From Kribbella sp. ALI-6-A (GTDB taxonomy: Bacteria > Actinomycetota > Actinomycetes > Propionibacteriales > Kribbellaceae): DNA of 64,000 nucleotides. Of the stretch, positions 8,646-15,505 are shown in pieces. The notes beneath the pieces were generated by a model, which saw only the letters and a program-made list of their open reading frames with translations, had not been told where the DNA came from and searched no databases. The number at the start of each line of letters is the position of its first letter. Positions within the stretch are counted from its first letter, which is position 1. The translations under genes were made by a program, and so were the position numbers. Location of the stretch: assembly GCF_001984195.1 (NCBI RefSeq), contig NZ_MTQN01000011.1:1178001-1242000 (forward strand), given 5' to 3'.

Positions 8646-8680
8646 GAAAGCCCCGGCCACCGCGCGCGGCCGGGGCTTTC
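8646..8680 (-). terminator. Strong 13-bp hairpin terminator
   Basis: Arms at 8646-8658 and 8668-8680 pair perfectly over 13 bases (GAAAGCCCCGGCC with its complement) around a nine-base loop. It starts 16 bases beyond the stop of the minus-strand secreted protein gene and probably terminates it. Confidence 0.65.
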
Positions 8681-8695
8681 AGCAGGTGCGAGTGA

Positions 8696-9376
8696 TCAGC
8701 CGATGTTCGCGCAGACCACGGTCGGGCGCACGACCAGGTCGGTGGTCCCGTTGTTGAAGCCCTCGACCAGCCAGGCGTTCGGCTTGACCGAGCCGGCCTT
8801 GTCGCCGGCGATCGGCTTGTAGACCTCTTCGCCGTCCGCGATCTGCATGGCCGACGAGCTGACGATCTGGAGGTTCTTGATCGCTGCCACGCCCTCGTCG
8901 GCGCGCTGGTACCCGCCGCCGAGCGCCGTCTTGCCGGCCGCGCACTGGACCCAGGCGCGCTGCAGCGTGGCGCCGTTGTCGCCCTTGAACTTCACGGTCG
9001 AGTTCGCGCCCTGGCCGGCGTTGTCACCCAGTTGCGTGGCGCCGGGGTACGGGCTGTCCGACTCCAGGTCGGTGATGCCCGGCTTGCTGATCTTCGCCTT
9101 CAGGTCGGCGTCCAGGCCCTTCATGTGCACGCTGCCGTCGTACACGGTCGTGAACCACTGGACCATGCCCGGGCCGAGGTTGTCGCCGTACACGCTGCCC
9201 TTGCCGAGGTGCCAGTTGGTCACCGCGCCCTTGGTGTTCGGGATCGACGCCGCGGCGTCGCGCGCCGCCGGGGCCGGAGCCTCGGCCGCGTCGGCCGACG
9301 ACATCATCAGAACACCGCCACCCCCGGCCAGCGCCAGCGCCGAAATGCCTGCTACTGCCTTCTTCGTGATACGCAC
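8696..9376 (-). CDS. Secreted hypothetical protein
   Basis: A 226-residue exported protein of unknown function. Starting at the GTG at 9376 gives a basic N terminus (VRITKK), a hydrophobic core rich in Ala, Leu and Gly, and a likely signal-peptidase site near SADAAEA. An upstream ATG exists, but GAGGGG sits about eight bases before this GTG and decides the start. The mature part has two Cys residues (AWVQCAAGKTALGGGYQ and the C-terminal VVCANIG) that could form a disulfide. No catalytic motif is visible. Confidence 0.75.
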   Translation of the reverse strand: MRITKKAVAGISALALAGGGGVLMMSSADAAEAPAPAARDAAASIPNTKGAVTNWHLGKGSVYGDNLGPGMVQWFTTVYDGSVHMKGLDADLKAKISKPGITDLESDSPYPGATQLGDNAGQGANSTVKFKGDNGATLQRAWVQCAAGKTALGGGYQRADEGVAAIKNLQIVSSSAMQIADGEEVYKPIAGDKAGSVKPNAWLVEGFNNGTTDLVVRPTVVCANIG

Positions 9377-9572
9377 AATATATCCCCTCGAAAGTCGCCC
9401 GGCACCGTCGCCGGGCAACCCCCGCAGTACAACACATATTCCTGGAGATAGTTAGTGCGAAAAAAGTTTTATATCACCGGAAATAACAGCTTCTGCATTC
9501 TGGCAATATTCACCATTTCTACGATGCACCGAACCGGGGGAAAGTTGTCCACAGGCCGCGTGCCGCCGTGGA
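9377..9572 (-). promoter_or_regulatory. AT-rich promoter island and 5' leader
   Basis: This gap between aroG and the secreted protein is clearly more AT-rich than its surroundings (roughly 9440-9530). It is probably the promoter and leader of the secreted protein. Arms GCCCGGC (9397-9403) and GCCGGGC (9410-9416) form a hairpin about 20 bases before the GTG. I see no gene here. Confidence 0.4.
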
Positions 9573-10658
9573 TCAGCTCGCGGTACGCCGGGTCAGCGCC
9601 GCATCGCGAAGGTCCTCGAGCACCCGCACGGTGGTGTCCCAGCCCAGGCACGCATCGGTGATCGACTGGCCGTAGGTGAGCTCGCCGCCCGGCGTCAGGT
9701 TCTGGCGGCCCTCGACCAGGAACGACTCCAGCATCACGCCGACCACGCCCCGGTTCCCGGCGGCGACCTGCGCGCCGATCTCTGCCGCGACCTGCGGCTG
9801 GCGGCGGTGGTCCTTGCGGGAGTTCCCGTGGCTCGCGTCGATGACGACCCGTTCGGGCAGACCGGCGTTGCGCAGCAGCTCCTGCGCTCCGGCGACGGAC
9901 TCGGCGTCGTAGTTCGGTCCGGAGTCGGAGCCGCGCAGGACGAGGTGGCAGTCCGGGTTGCCGCGGGTGTGCAGGATCGCCGGCGTACCGTCGTGCGCGA
10001 TACCGGTGAACACGTGCGGGACGGCGGCCGCCTTGATCGCGTCGACCGCGGTGGAGATGCTGCCGTCGGGGCGGTTCTTCATCCCGATCGGCATCGACAG
10101 GCCGGACGACAACTGCCGGTGCACCTGCGACTCGACGGTCCGGGCGCCGATCGCGCCCCAGCCGACGGTGTCGGAGATGTACTGCGGGGTGATCGGGTCG
10201 AGGAACTCACAGCCGACCGGCAGGCCCTGCGCGAGCACCTCCAGCAGCAGCTTGCGGGCGATCCGCAGGCCGGAGTTCACGTCACCCGATCCGTCCAGGC
10301 CGGGGTCGTTGATCAGGCCCTTCCAGCCCAGGGTGGAGCGCGGCTTCTCGAAGTACACGCGCATCACCACGAGCAGGCCGTCGGAGAGCCGCTCCGCGAC
10401 CGGGCGCAGGCGCTCGGCGTACTCGAGCGCCGCGTCGGCGTCATGCACCGAGCACGGGCCGACGACGACCAGCAGGCGGTCGTCCACACCGTTCAGCACG
10501 TCGGCCACGGCGTCACGGCCGGAGACGACGACCTTGGCCAGGTCGTCGGTCAGCGGCAGCTCGTCGTGCAGCGCCTGCGGCGTGATCAGCGGGACCGTCT
10601 TCTCGATCCGGCGATCGACGACCGGGGACGGGCCTGCCTGGGTCTGGGTGTTCGTCAC
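9573..10658 (-). CDS. aroG: DAHP synthase (3-deoxy-7-phosphoheptulonate synthase), class I
   Basis: A cytosolic enzyme of 361 residues that condenses phosphoenolpyruvate with erythrose 4-phosphate, the first step of the shikimate pathway. Class I motifs are VVVGPCSVHD, MRVYFEKPRSTLGWKGLINDP, GARTVESQVHR and IDASHGNS. The GTG start at 10658 is preceded by GGAAAGG. Upstream on the same strand lie an aromatic leader peptide and a terminator hairpin, so synthesis is very likely controlled by attenuation in response to charged tRNA-Trp, -Phe or -Tyr. Many high-GC actinobacteria also carry a class II enzyme elsewhere. Confidence 0.95.
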   Translation of the reverse strand: MTNTQTQAGPSPVVDRRIEKTVPLITPQALHDELPLTDDLAKVVVSGRDAVADVLNGVDDRLLVVVGPCSVHDADAALEYAERLRPVAERLSDGLLVVMRVYFEKPRSTLGWKGLINDPGLDGSGDVNSGLRIARKLLLEVLAQGLPVGCEFLDPITPQYISDTVGWGAIGARTVESQVHRQLSSGLSMPIGMKNRPDGSISTAVDAIKAAAVPHVFTGIAHDGTPAILHTRGNPDCHLVLRGSDSGPNYDAESVAGAQELLRNAGLPERVVIDASHGNSRKDHRRQPQVAAEIGAQVAAGNRGVVGVMLESFLVEGRQNLTPGGELTYGQSITDACLGWDTTVRVLEDLRDAALTRRTAS

Positions 10659-10714
10659 GGGGAACCTTTCCGCCGGCGACCGAACCCGAGGCCAGCGCCG
10701 GCTGACATGAGAAA

Positions 10715-10738
10715 AGGCAAGGACGAATGTCCTTGCCT
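10715..10738 (-). terminator. Attenuator terminator hairpin before aroG
   Basis: Arms AGGCAAGGAC (10715-10724) and GTCCTTGCCT (10729-10738) pair perfectly over ten bases around a four-base loop. On the minus strand the stem runs directly into TTTT. It lies between the aromatic leader peptide and aroG, the layout of a transcription attenuator. Confidence 0.75.
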
Positions 10739-10769
10739 CGAGCCGGCTCTGGGTGTCTGCGTTGGGGCG

Positions 10770-10838
10770 TCAGCGATCGGCTGAGTCACCCGGCACCAGG
10801 GCCGGCCACTCAAAAAACCGCCAATAGCAACGCTTCAC
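10770..10838 (-). CDS. Aromatic leader peptide for aroG attenuation
   Basis: A 22-codon reading frame upstream of aroG on the same strand. The GTG start at 10838 is followed by KRCYWRFFEW, so five of seven consecutive residues are Tyr, Trp or Phe, and the frame ends at TGA (10770-10772). Ribosome stalling here when aromatic aminoacyl-tRNAs are scarce would favour readthrough of the terminator at 10715-10738. A TACGCT box six bases before the GTG suggests a leaderless transcript. Such leaders are known for trp and aro operons; this copy is inferred from composition and position. Confidence 0.75.
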   Translation of the reverse strand: MKRCYWRFFEWPALVPGDSADR

Positions 10839-10844
10839 GGGATC

Positions 10845-10850
10845 AGCGTA
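10845..10850 (-). promoter_or_regulatory. -10 box TACGCT of the aroG leader
   Basis: On the minus strand TACGCT is followed by six bases and the leader GTG at 10838. The same geometry recurs at several other genes in the window. No convincing -35 box is visible. Confidence 0.5.
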
Positions 10851-10994
10851 GCACCCGCTGTTCGGGGGGCCGGGGATGTCCAGGTCCTTGGGACGCCGCC
10901 GGGACGGCGGGGCGCAGTGTGCGGAGGCGCGCGTGGGGCGCCTGCAGCGGGGAATCCCGTGGCGGACCGTTCGGGTTCGTGGTTGTCTCCTCGG

Positions 10995-11504
10995 GTGCCC
11001 ATCAGACTCGCTGTTCCCGGTGACCTTCCGGTCCTGCGTGCCATCGAGAAGGCCGCCGGAGACCTGTTTCGGCAGATCGGCATGGTCGACATCGCCGAGC
11101 ACGATCCGCCCGCGCTGCATGTGCTCCGGTCCTATCAGCGCGCCGGGCGCGCGTGGGTTGCCGCCGACACCGACGATCAGCCCGTCGGGTTTGTGCTCGT
11201 CAAGGTGGTCGACGGTGCGGCGCACATCGAGCAGATCAGCGTGCACCCCGATCACCAGCGGCAGGGCCTCGGCCGGGCCCTGATCGACGCGGTGGACGCC
11301 TGGGCGGTCGATCAGGGCCTGCCGGCGCTGACCCTCAGTACCTTTCGGGACGTCGCCTGGAACGCGCCGTACTACGCGGGGCTGGGCTTCCGGCCGCTGG
11401 ACGACGAAGACCTCACCCCCGGCCTCCTGGAGATCCGCGCGGAGGAGACCGCGATCGGTCTCGCGCCCGCCGACCGTCTCTTCATGCGCCGTCCCACCCG
11501 CTGA
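10995..11504 (+). CDS. GNAT family N-acetyltransferase
   Basis: A 169-residue acetyl-CoA-dependent transferase. The opening VPIRLAVPGDLPVLRAIE is the usual start of GNAT proteins, and the acetyl-CoA binding loop reads ISVHPDHQRQGLGRALID with the R/Q-x-x-G-x-G/A pattern. APYYAGLGFRPL near the C terminus is the conserved strand-turn typical of the family. The GTG at 10995 was chosen over an upstream ATG because the fold begins there. It is divergent from the aroG leader. The substrate is unknown. Confidence 0.85.
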   Translation: MPIRLAVPGDLPVLRAIEKAAGDLFRQIGMVDIAEHDPPALHVLRSYQRAGRAWVAADTDDQPVGFVLVKVVDGAAHIEQISVHPDHQRQGLGRALIDAVDAWAVDQGLPALTLSTFRDVAWNAPYYAGLGFRPLDDEDLTPGLLEIRAEETAIGLAPADRLFMRRPTR

Positions 11505-11693
11505 GGCCGAACGGTGCCGTCGGCAACCTGAGACGGAAGCGATCACGAGGTGAGATGCCGACGTTCCCACCAGTAACCGGGACCGGCGATGCGTCGTTGA
11601 GGGTCGCAACAAGACGTCGAGGCGCGTAAGGGGTCGAAGTACGGTGGCGAGTCCGCTCGGGGGTCTGGTTCGGCACGCCGGCGACGGTGCGCG

Positions 11694-12314
11694 GTGGTGA
11701 GTCCTCGCACGTTCGAGCTGGTTCGGCACCGCGACCTCAGCGGCGTGTCCGGGACCGGCGTGGTCGCCGAGGGTTGCGTGTTCACCGACGGGTCGGTCGC
11801 GTTGCGGTGGCGAGGCAACAATCCCGCGACGGCGGTCTGGCCCGATCTCGACTCGGTGCTCGCCGTGCACGGTCACCACGGCGCCACCGAGGTCCACTGG
11901 CTGGAGGACTGGACGGAGTCCCACCCACCGTTGGACCCGCCCGAATTGCACCCCCGGCGCCCACTCGGCCAACGCGGCGCGAGACCGCTCGAGGAGTTCC
12001 ACAGCGCGTCATCACTCGGCGGGACGGCGCCGAGCGAGGCCGGCAGTGCGTCACCGGCCAGCCAAACGGACAGCTGGTCACCACCCGGCGCGGGCGACAG
12101 GTGGTCGCCGACCAGCCCAGGCGACAGCTGGACACCACCCAGCAAGACCGGCAGCTGGTCACCGCCGGTCGAGGACGAATCGGGCACGGAGGACGAGGAC
12201 CGCGCGGCGCTTGATCAGCTGTTCGGCGTCCAGCACGCGATCCGGCCGCCGACGCCCGGGGCGGACCCCGGTGGGCACGCCCGCGGCTGGGCCGGCGCCC
12301 GGCACCTGCGATGA
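11694..12314 (+). CDS. Hypothetical protein with 9-residue Trp repeats
   Basis: A 206-residue protein that I do not recognise. The N-terminal 80 residues look folded (FELVRHRDLSGVSGTG, VALRWRGNNPATAVW). Residues about 125-160 consist of four exact-period 9-residue repeats: DSWSPPGAG, DRWSPTSPG, DSWTPPSKT and GSWSPPVED. The C-terminal tail is acidic and then Pro/Gly-rich. Either GTG at 11694 or 11697 can start it. No signal peptide is seen. The repeat spacer may be a flexible linker. It lies upstream of the phosphatase gene on the same strand. Confidence 0.55.
   Translation: MVSPRTFELVRHRDLSGVSGTGVVAEGCVFTDGSVALRWRGNNPATAVWPDLDSVLAVHGHHGATEVHWLEDWTESHPPLDPPELHPRRPLGQRGARPLEEFHSASSLGGTAPSEAGSASPASQTDSWSPPGAGDRWSPTSPGDSWTPPSKTGSWSPPVEDESGTEDEDRAALDQLFGVQHAIRPPTPGADPGGHARGWAGARHLR
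12068..12175. repeat. Four tandem 27-bp repeats inside a CDS
   Basis: Units anchored on CAGCTGGTCACC-like words start at 12071, 12098, 12125 and 12152, an exact 27-base period, with several substitutions between units. They encode the Trp-containing 9-residue repeats of the surrounding hypothetical protein. Copy number may vary between strains. Confidence 0.8.
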
Positions 12315-12369
12315 CGGCGACACCACGGACCGGACGACGCGAAGCTGCCGAGTCAGGTAGAACAAGCTC

Positions 12370-12918
12370 GTGATCCAGATCTACCTGGTGCGGCACGGGG
12401 CACCCGACTACGCACCGGTGGAGGGCCGCGGCTGGCCGGGCATGGCCGCCGACTCGGCTCCGCTCAGCCCCGACGGCATCAAGCAGGCCGAGGCGGTCGC
12501 CGACCTGCTCAGCGGGATCGGCGCGACGTACCTGGTCAGCTCGCCGTTCACCCGGGCCCTGCAGAGCGCCGCGATCATCGGGCACCGGCTCGCGCTCGGC
12601 GTCAAGGTCGACTACGACCTGCGCGACTGGCTCCCGGACAGCACCGGCTCGTGGCGCGGCGTCGCCGACGTACGGGCGGCTCAGGCCGAGCTCGACGAGT
12701 ACGGCGGCGAGTGGCCGGACGGCATTCCGCGCCGGTGGGAGCCGCTGTCCGGAGTCCGCGAACGCGCCCGCGCCGCCTTCGCCCGGCACACCGCGAGCAC
12801 CGACGGGCCGGTGCTCGCGATCACCCACTCGATGGTGATCCGGGCCCTCACGGGCACCCCCGACGTGGCCCACGGCGCCCACGAGTACTACCGCTACGAT
12901 CCCGCTGACGACGAGTGA
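12370..12918 (+). CDS. Histidine phosphatase family protein
   Basis: A 182-residue phosphoglycerate-mutase-like phosphatase. The catalytic RHG motif is in IYLVRHGAPDY. The conserved arginine is in SSPFTRALQSA and the second histidine in AITHSMVIRALTG. Length fits the small SixA/CobC-type group. The GTG at 12370 gives the canonical N terminus directly before the RHG strand. The substrate is not evident. The twin fluoride channel genes follow on the same strand 34 bp downstream, but no functional link is apparent. Confidence 0.9.
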   Translation: MIQIYLVRHGAPDYAPVEGRGWPGMAADSAPLSPDGIKQAEAVADLLSGIGATYLVSSPFTRALQSAAIIGHRLALGVKVDYDLRDWLPDSTGSWRGVADVRAAQAELDEYGGEWPDGIPRRWEPLSGVRERARAAFARHTASTDGPVLAITHSMVIRALTGTPDVAHGAHEYYRYDPADDE

Positions 12919-12952
12919 TTCCCGCCGTCCGGCGGCCGGAAGGAGTTCCGCG

Positions 12953-13330
12953 GTGAGCGGCGAGGCAGGGCTCGGCCGGCTGTTGCCGGCGATCGCGGCC
13001 GGAGGGGTCGTCGGCGCCCTGGCCCGGTACGGGCTCGCCGAGGCCTGGCCTCACCAGGCCGGCGGATTCCCGTGGGCGACGTTCGTGACCAACGTCGCCG
13101 GGTGTTTCCTGATCGGTGTGCTGCTCGCCCGGATCACGCCGCGGTCGCACCAGCTGCTGCGGCCGTTCCTCGGGACCGGCGTGCTCGGTGGGTTCACGAC
13201 GTTCTCGACGTTTGCCGTCGACACCGACCGGTTGTTGCCCGGCCACGCGGTCGTTGCCCTGGTCTACTTCTTCGGAACGCTCGCCGCGGCGCTGGTCGCG
13301 GTCTGGGCCGGCGACCGGGTGGCCCGGTGA
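12953..13330 (+). CDS. crcB: Fluoride channel CrcB/Fluc subunit 1
   Basis: A 125-residue four-helix membrane protein that exports fluoride. Family motifs are visible: GALARYGLAE, WATFVTNVAGCFLIGVLL with the conserved asparagine, and LGGFTTFSTFAVDTDRLL with the TTFSTF stretch of the fluoride pore. It overlaps the second crcB by four bases (GTGA), and the two products probably form a heterodimeric channel, as in many Gram-positive bacteria. No fluoride riboswitch is recognisable in the short upstream gap. Confidence 0.95.
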   Translation: MSGEAGLGRLLPAIAAGGVVGALARYGLAEAWPHQAGGFPWATFVTNVAGCFLIGVLLARITPRSHQLLRPFLGTGVLGGFTTFSTFAVDTDRLLPGHAVVALVYFFGTLAAALVAVWAGDRVAR

Positions 13331-13680
13331 ACATCCTGCTGGTCGCAGCCGGCGCGGCCGTCGGGGCGCCACTGCGGTTCCTCACCGACCGGTACGTCGT
13401 GGGCCGGATCCTGCGCGGCGCGACACCGTTCCCGTGGGGCACGTTGACGGTCAACGTGCTCGGCAGCTTCGTGCTCGGCGTGCTGACCGGGGTCGCCGAC
13501 CACACGACCGCGCTCCTGGTCGGCGTCGGCTTCTGCGGCGCGTTCACGACATACAGCACCTTCGCGGCCGAGACGCTGCAGCTTGCCCGCGCCGGAAACC
13601 GGACCCTTGCCGGGCTCAACGTCGTACTCAACCTCGGCGTCGGTCTCGCCGCCGCGATCCTCGGCGCCACGATCAGCTAG
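13327..13680 (+). CDS. crcB: Fluoride channel CrcB/Fluc subunit 2
   Basis: A 117-residue paralogue of the preceding gene and likely its channel partner. The GTG at 13327 overlaps the upstream stop codon. Motifs are GAPLRFLTDRYV, WGTLTVNVLGSFVLGVLTG and CGAFTTYSTFAAETLQL; the second Phe of the TTFSTF pore stretch is conserved while the first is Tyr. Four hydrophobic segments are predicted. It ends at TAG, 16 bp from the convergent MerR gene. Confidence 0.95.
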   Translation: MNILLVAAGAAVGAPLRFLTDRYVVGRILRGATPFPWGTLTVNVLGSFVLGVLTGVADHTTALLVGVGFCGAFTTYSTFAAETLQLARAGNRTLAGLNVVLNLGVGLAAAILGATIS

Positions 13681-13696
13681 CCGAGAGCAACCCGGC

Positions 13697-14668
13697 TCAG
13701 CCGGGCCGGACCGCCGCCACCAGGGCATCGACCGCTTCGCCGAGCGAGTTCACCCAGCCCGTGGGCGCGCCGAGCGTCTGCCAGCCGGGTCCCCCGATCA
13801 CCAGCGAGTACGACGGCCGAGTGCGCACCAGCGTCTTCAGCGCGGTCAGATCCGCGGTCTCCGGCGCGCTCGACCACACGAACACCGCGGCCGGGCGCAC
13901 CCGCCGTACGGCCATCGACAGCGAGCTGGCGGGGGTCGCCGCACCCAGCGTCCGGACCTTCACCGCACGCTCGGCGAGCGCGGCCGCCAGGGCCAGCAGC
14001 GGCAGCGCGTGGTCCTCCCGCTCCAGACAGGCCAGGACGACCGGCCGCTCGTCCTCGACCGGACGGAACCGCTCGACCGCCCGCCGCGTGTGGTAGCGCA
14101 GGCCGCCCGCGACCGCGTCGGACGCGAGGTGCTCGACCTCGACGCACGCGCCGGTGCGTTGCCACTGGTCGCCGACCTCGACCAGCAGGGGCATCAGGTG
14201 GTCGGTCCAGGCCTCGACGGCACCCGAGCGGTCGAGGCTGCGGGCAACTTCGTGGGTGAGCCGCTCGGAGTCCATCGCGTTCGCCAGCGAGAACAGGTCG
14301 ATCGGCGGCCGTGACTTCTCGCGGCGGGCCCGCGCCGACGGGCGAAAAGCTGCCGTGGCAGCGTTCTCCGGGCCGGCGGCAACGGACGTGGCGGAAGTCA
14401 CACCTGGTGCCGAGAGTGGGTAGTCCCGGTCGCGGACCTCGGCCGCCGCCTCGGCGGTGGGGACCCCTTGCTCGACCAGCCGCAGCATCGCGCGCAGCCG
14501 GGCCAGGTCGTGGGCGTCGTAGCGCCGGTGGCCGCCTGCACTGCGGGCGCTCGGCCTCAGTCCGTAGCGGCGTTCCCAGCTGCGCAGCGTCGGGGCGGCG
14601 ATGCCCAGACGGCGTGCCGCGGCCCCGACGGTGAGGGTCTCCGAGGTCTCCTGCACGGCCTTCATCAT
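13697..14668 (-). CDS. MerR-type regulator with B12-binding domain (CarH/LitR-like)
   Basis: A 323-residue regulator. The N-terminal 75 residues form a MerR winged helix (LTVGAAARRLGIAAPTLRSWERRYG, then GGHRRYDAHDLARL). The middle carries the CarH-type signature W-x9-EH (WQRTGACVEVEH) that caps cobalamin, and the C-terminal Rossmann part has a candidate axial histidine in CLEREDHALPLLALA. Such proteins sense light or B12 through adenosylcobalamin, but sensing here is inference. The ATG at 14668 follows GGAAACAGG; one upstream ATG exists. It faces the whiB-like gene across an inverted repeat. Confidence 0.85.
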   Translation of the reverse strand: MMKAVQETSETLTVGAAARRLGIAAPTLRSWERRYGLRPSARSAGGHRRYDAHDLARLRAMLRLVEQGVPTAEAAAEVRDRDYPLSAPGVTSATSVAAGPENAATAAFRPSARARREKSRPPIDLFSLANAMDSERLTHEVARSLDRSGAVEAWTDHLMPLLVEVGDQWQRTGACVEVEHLASDAVAGGLRYHTRRAVERFRPVEDERPVVLACLEREDHALPLLALAAALAERAVKVRTLGAATPASSLSMAVRRVRPAAVFVWSSAPETADLTALKTLVRTRPSYSLVIGGPGWQTLGAPTGWVNSLGEAVDALVAAVRPG

Positions 14669-14744
14669 GCCTGTTTCCGGCCCAGATCCGGGCCGAATCG
14701 CCACGGGCCGATAACGAATGGACCGAACTTCGAGACGACAAGGG

Positions 14745-14773
14745 TTGAACTACGCATGAGTTGAGCATAGTTT
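14745..14773 (+). promoter_or_regulatory. whiB-like promoter overlapped by inverted repeat
   Basis: TTGAAC (14745-14750) and TAGTTT (14768-14773) are separated by 17 bases, a good -35/-10 pair about 45 bases before the whiB ATG. An inverted repeat, AACTACGC (14748-14755) and GCATAGTT (14765-14772) with one mismatch and a nine-base spacer, spans both boxes. It is a plausible operator of the divergent MerR-type regulator. Confidence 0.6.
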
Positions 14774-14818
14774 TCACCGAGCGCCCGTCCGCGCTCACGG
14801 TGAGTCAAGGAGGTTGCC

Positions 14819-15115
14819 ATGTCGAGAGGGATGCCTCGCCTACCCCGCCCGCTCATGGATCTGTGGGACTGGCAGTCGCAAGCCGCTTGCCGCGACGTCA
14901 ACCCGGAGTTGTTCTTCTCCCCCGAATCGGAGCGTGGCGTCCGCAAACGCGCGCGCGAGATGGTGGCGAAGTCACTCTGCGGTACCTGCCCGGTCCAGCC
15001 CGAGTGCCGTCAGCACGCACTCTCCGTCGGAGAGCCGTACGGCGTCTGGGGCGGCACCACGGAATCCGAGCGGGACAACAACGTCGTACTCGCCGAGCAC
15101 AGGAAGTCCGCCTGA
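14819..15115 (+). CDS. WhiB family iron-sulfur regulator, WhiB4/WblA-like
   Basis: A 98-residue WhiB protein with the four cluster-binding cysteines (Cys in QAACRD and three in LCGTCPVQPEC) and the GVWGGTTESER turn. The stretch RGVRKRAREMVAKS and HALSVGEPYG resemble the WhiB4/WblA branch, which links redox stress to development and secondary metabolism. Subfamily placement is by recalled similarity. AAGGAGG lies six bases before the ATG. It is transcribed away from the B12-type MerR regulator, which may control it. Confidence 0.9.
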   Translation: MSRGMPRLPRPLMDLWDWQSQAACRDVNPELFFSPESERGVRKRAREMVAKSLCGTCPVQPECRQHALSVGEPYGVWGGTTESERDNNVVLAEHRKSA

Positions 15116-15149
15116 CGGCCGCCGGGTGACGCACCACCCCGACCCTTCC

Positions 15150-15178
15150 GGGTCCGGCCGACCGCCGGCCCCGGACCC
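15150..15178 (+). terminator. Hairpin after whiB-like gene
   Basis: Arms GGGTCCGG (15150-15157) and CCGGACCC (15171-15178) pair perfectly around a 13-base GC-rich loop, 35 bp beyond the whiB stop. There is no T run. Confidence 0.4.
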
Positions 15179-15269
15179 AACCCCGGTTGTTTCGTCCGGA
15201 GGTTGATCACACCACCAGCACCGGCCTCAGGCCTCGGCACCGCCGTGCCCTGAACCGGGAGCCGACGTG

Positions 15270-15354
15270 CACCACCGACCAACGTCGCCCCAACGCCACG
15301 CGCGAGCGGGATCAAGCGTGGGCCGACCTCGGAGCGGCAGCTTGATCGGTGGTG
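15270..15354 (+). repeat. 86-bp inverted-end repeat, copy 2
   Basis: Ends CACCACCGACCAAC (15270-15283) and CTTGATCGGTGGTG (15341-15354) are inverted with 12 of 14 matches. The core CGGGATCAAGCGTGGGCC begins 37 bases in, aligned with the other two copies. Confidence 0.65.
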
Positions 15355-15376
15355 GGCGGCGAAGGCTGAGGACGTC

Positions 15377-15462
15377 CAGCACTCATCAACCCCGCCGCGA
15401 GGTCACCGCGCACGCGAGTTCGAGCGTGGACCGATCCCGCGGCGAGACGTTGGTGAGTGGTG
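15377..15462 (+). repeat. 86-bp inverted-end repeat, copy 3
   Basis: Ends CAGCACTCATCAAC (15377-15390) and GTTGGTGAGTGGTG (15449-15462) are inverted with 12 of 14 matches. Both arms share a base change (CTCA in place of CYGA), which keeps them complementary. The core CGAGTTCGAGCGTGGACC begins 38 bases in. It lies 22 bp after copy 2. Confidence 0.65.
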
Positions 15463-15505
15463 GGCGTTCGCCGAACCAAGGCCCTGCTCCCGCAGGCGGA
15501 TCGGC

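Larger units (their letters stand above)
15116..15505. other. 390-bp intergenic region with repeats, no gene
   Basis: Between the convergent whiB and PLD_N-type genes. It holds a terminator-like hairpin (15150-15178) and two tandem copies of the 86-bp inverted-end repeat (15270-15354 and 15377-15462). I see no credible coding frame. Confidence 0.6.

Noticed and set aside
10851..12002. Long minus-strand frame running through the GNAT and repeat-protein genes
   Set aside because: A GC-rich shadow frame; only its last 22 codons, after a promoter-like box, make sense as the aroG leader.
12900..12952. Fluoride riboswitch before crcB
   Set aside because: The gap is only about 35 bp and lacks the conserved riboswitch elements.
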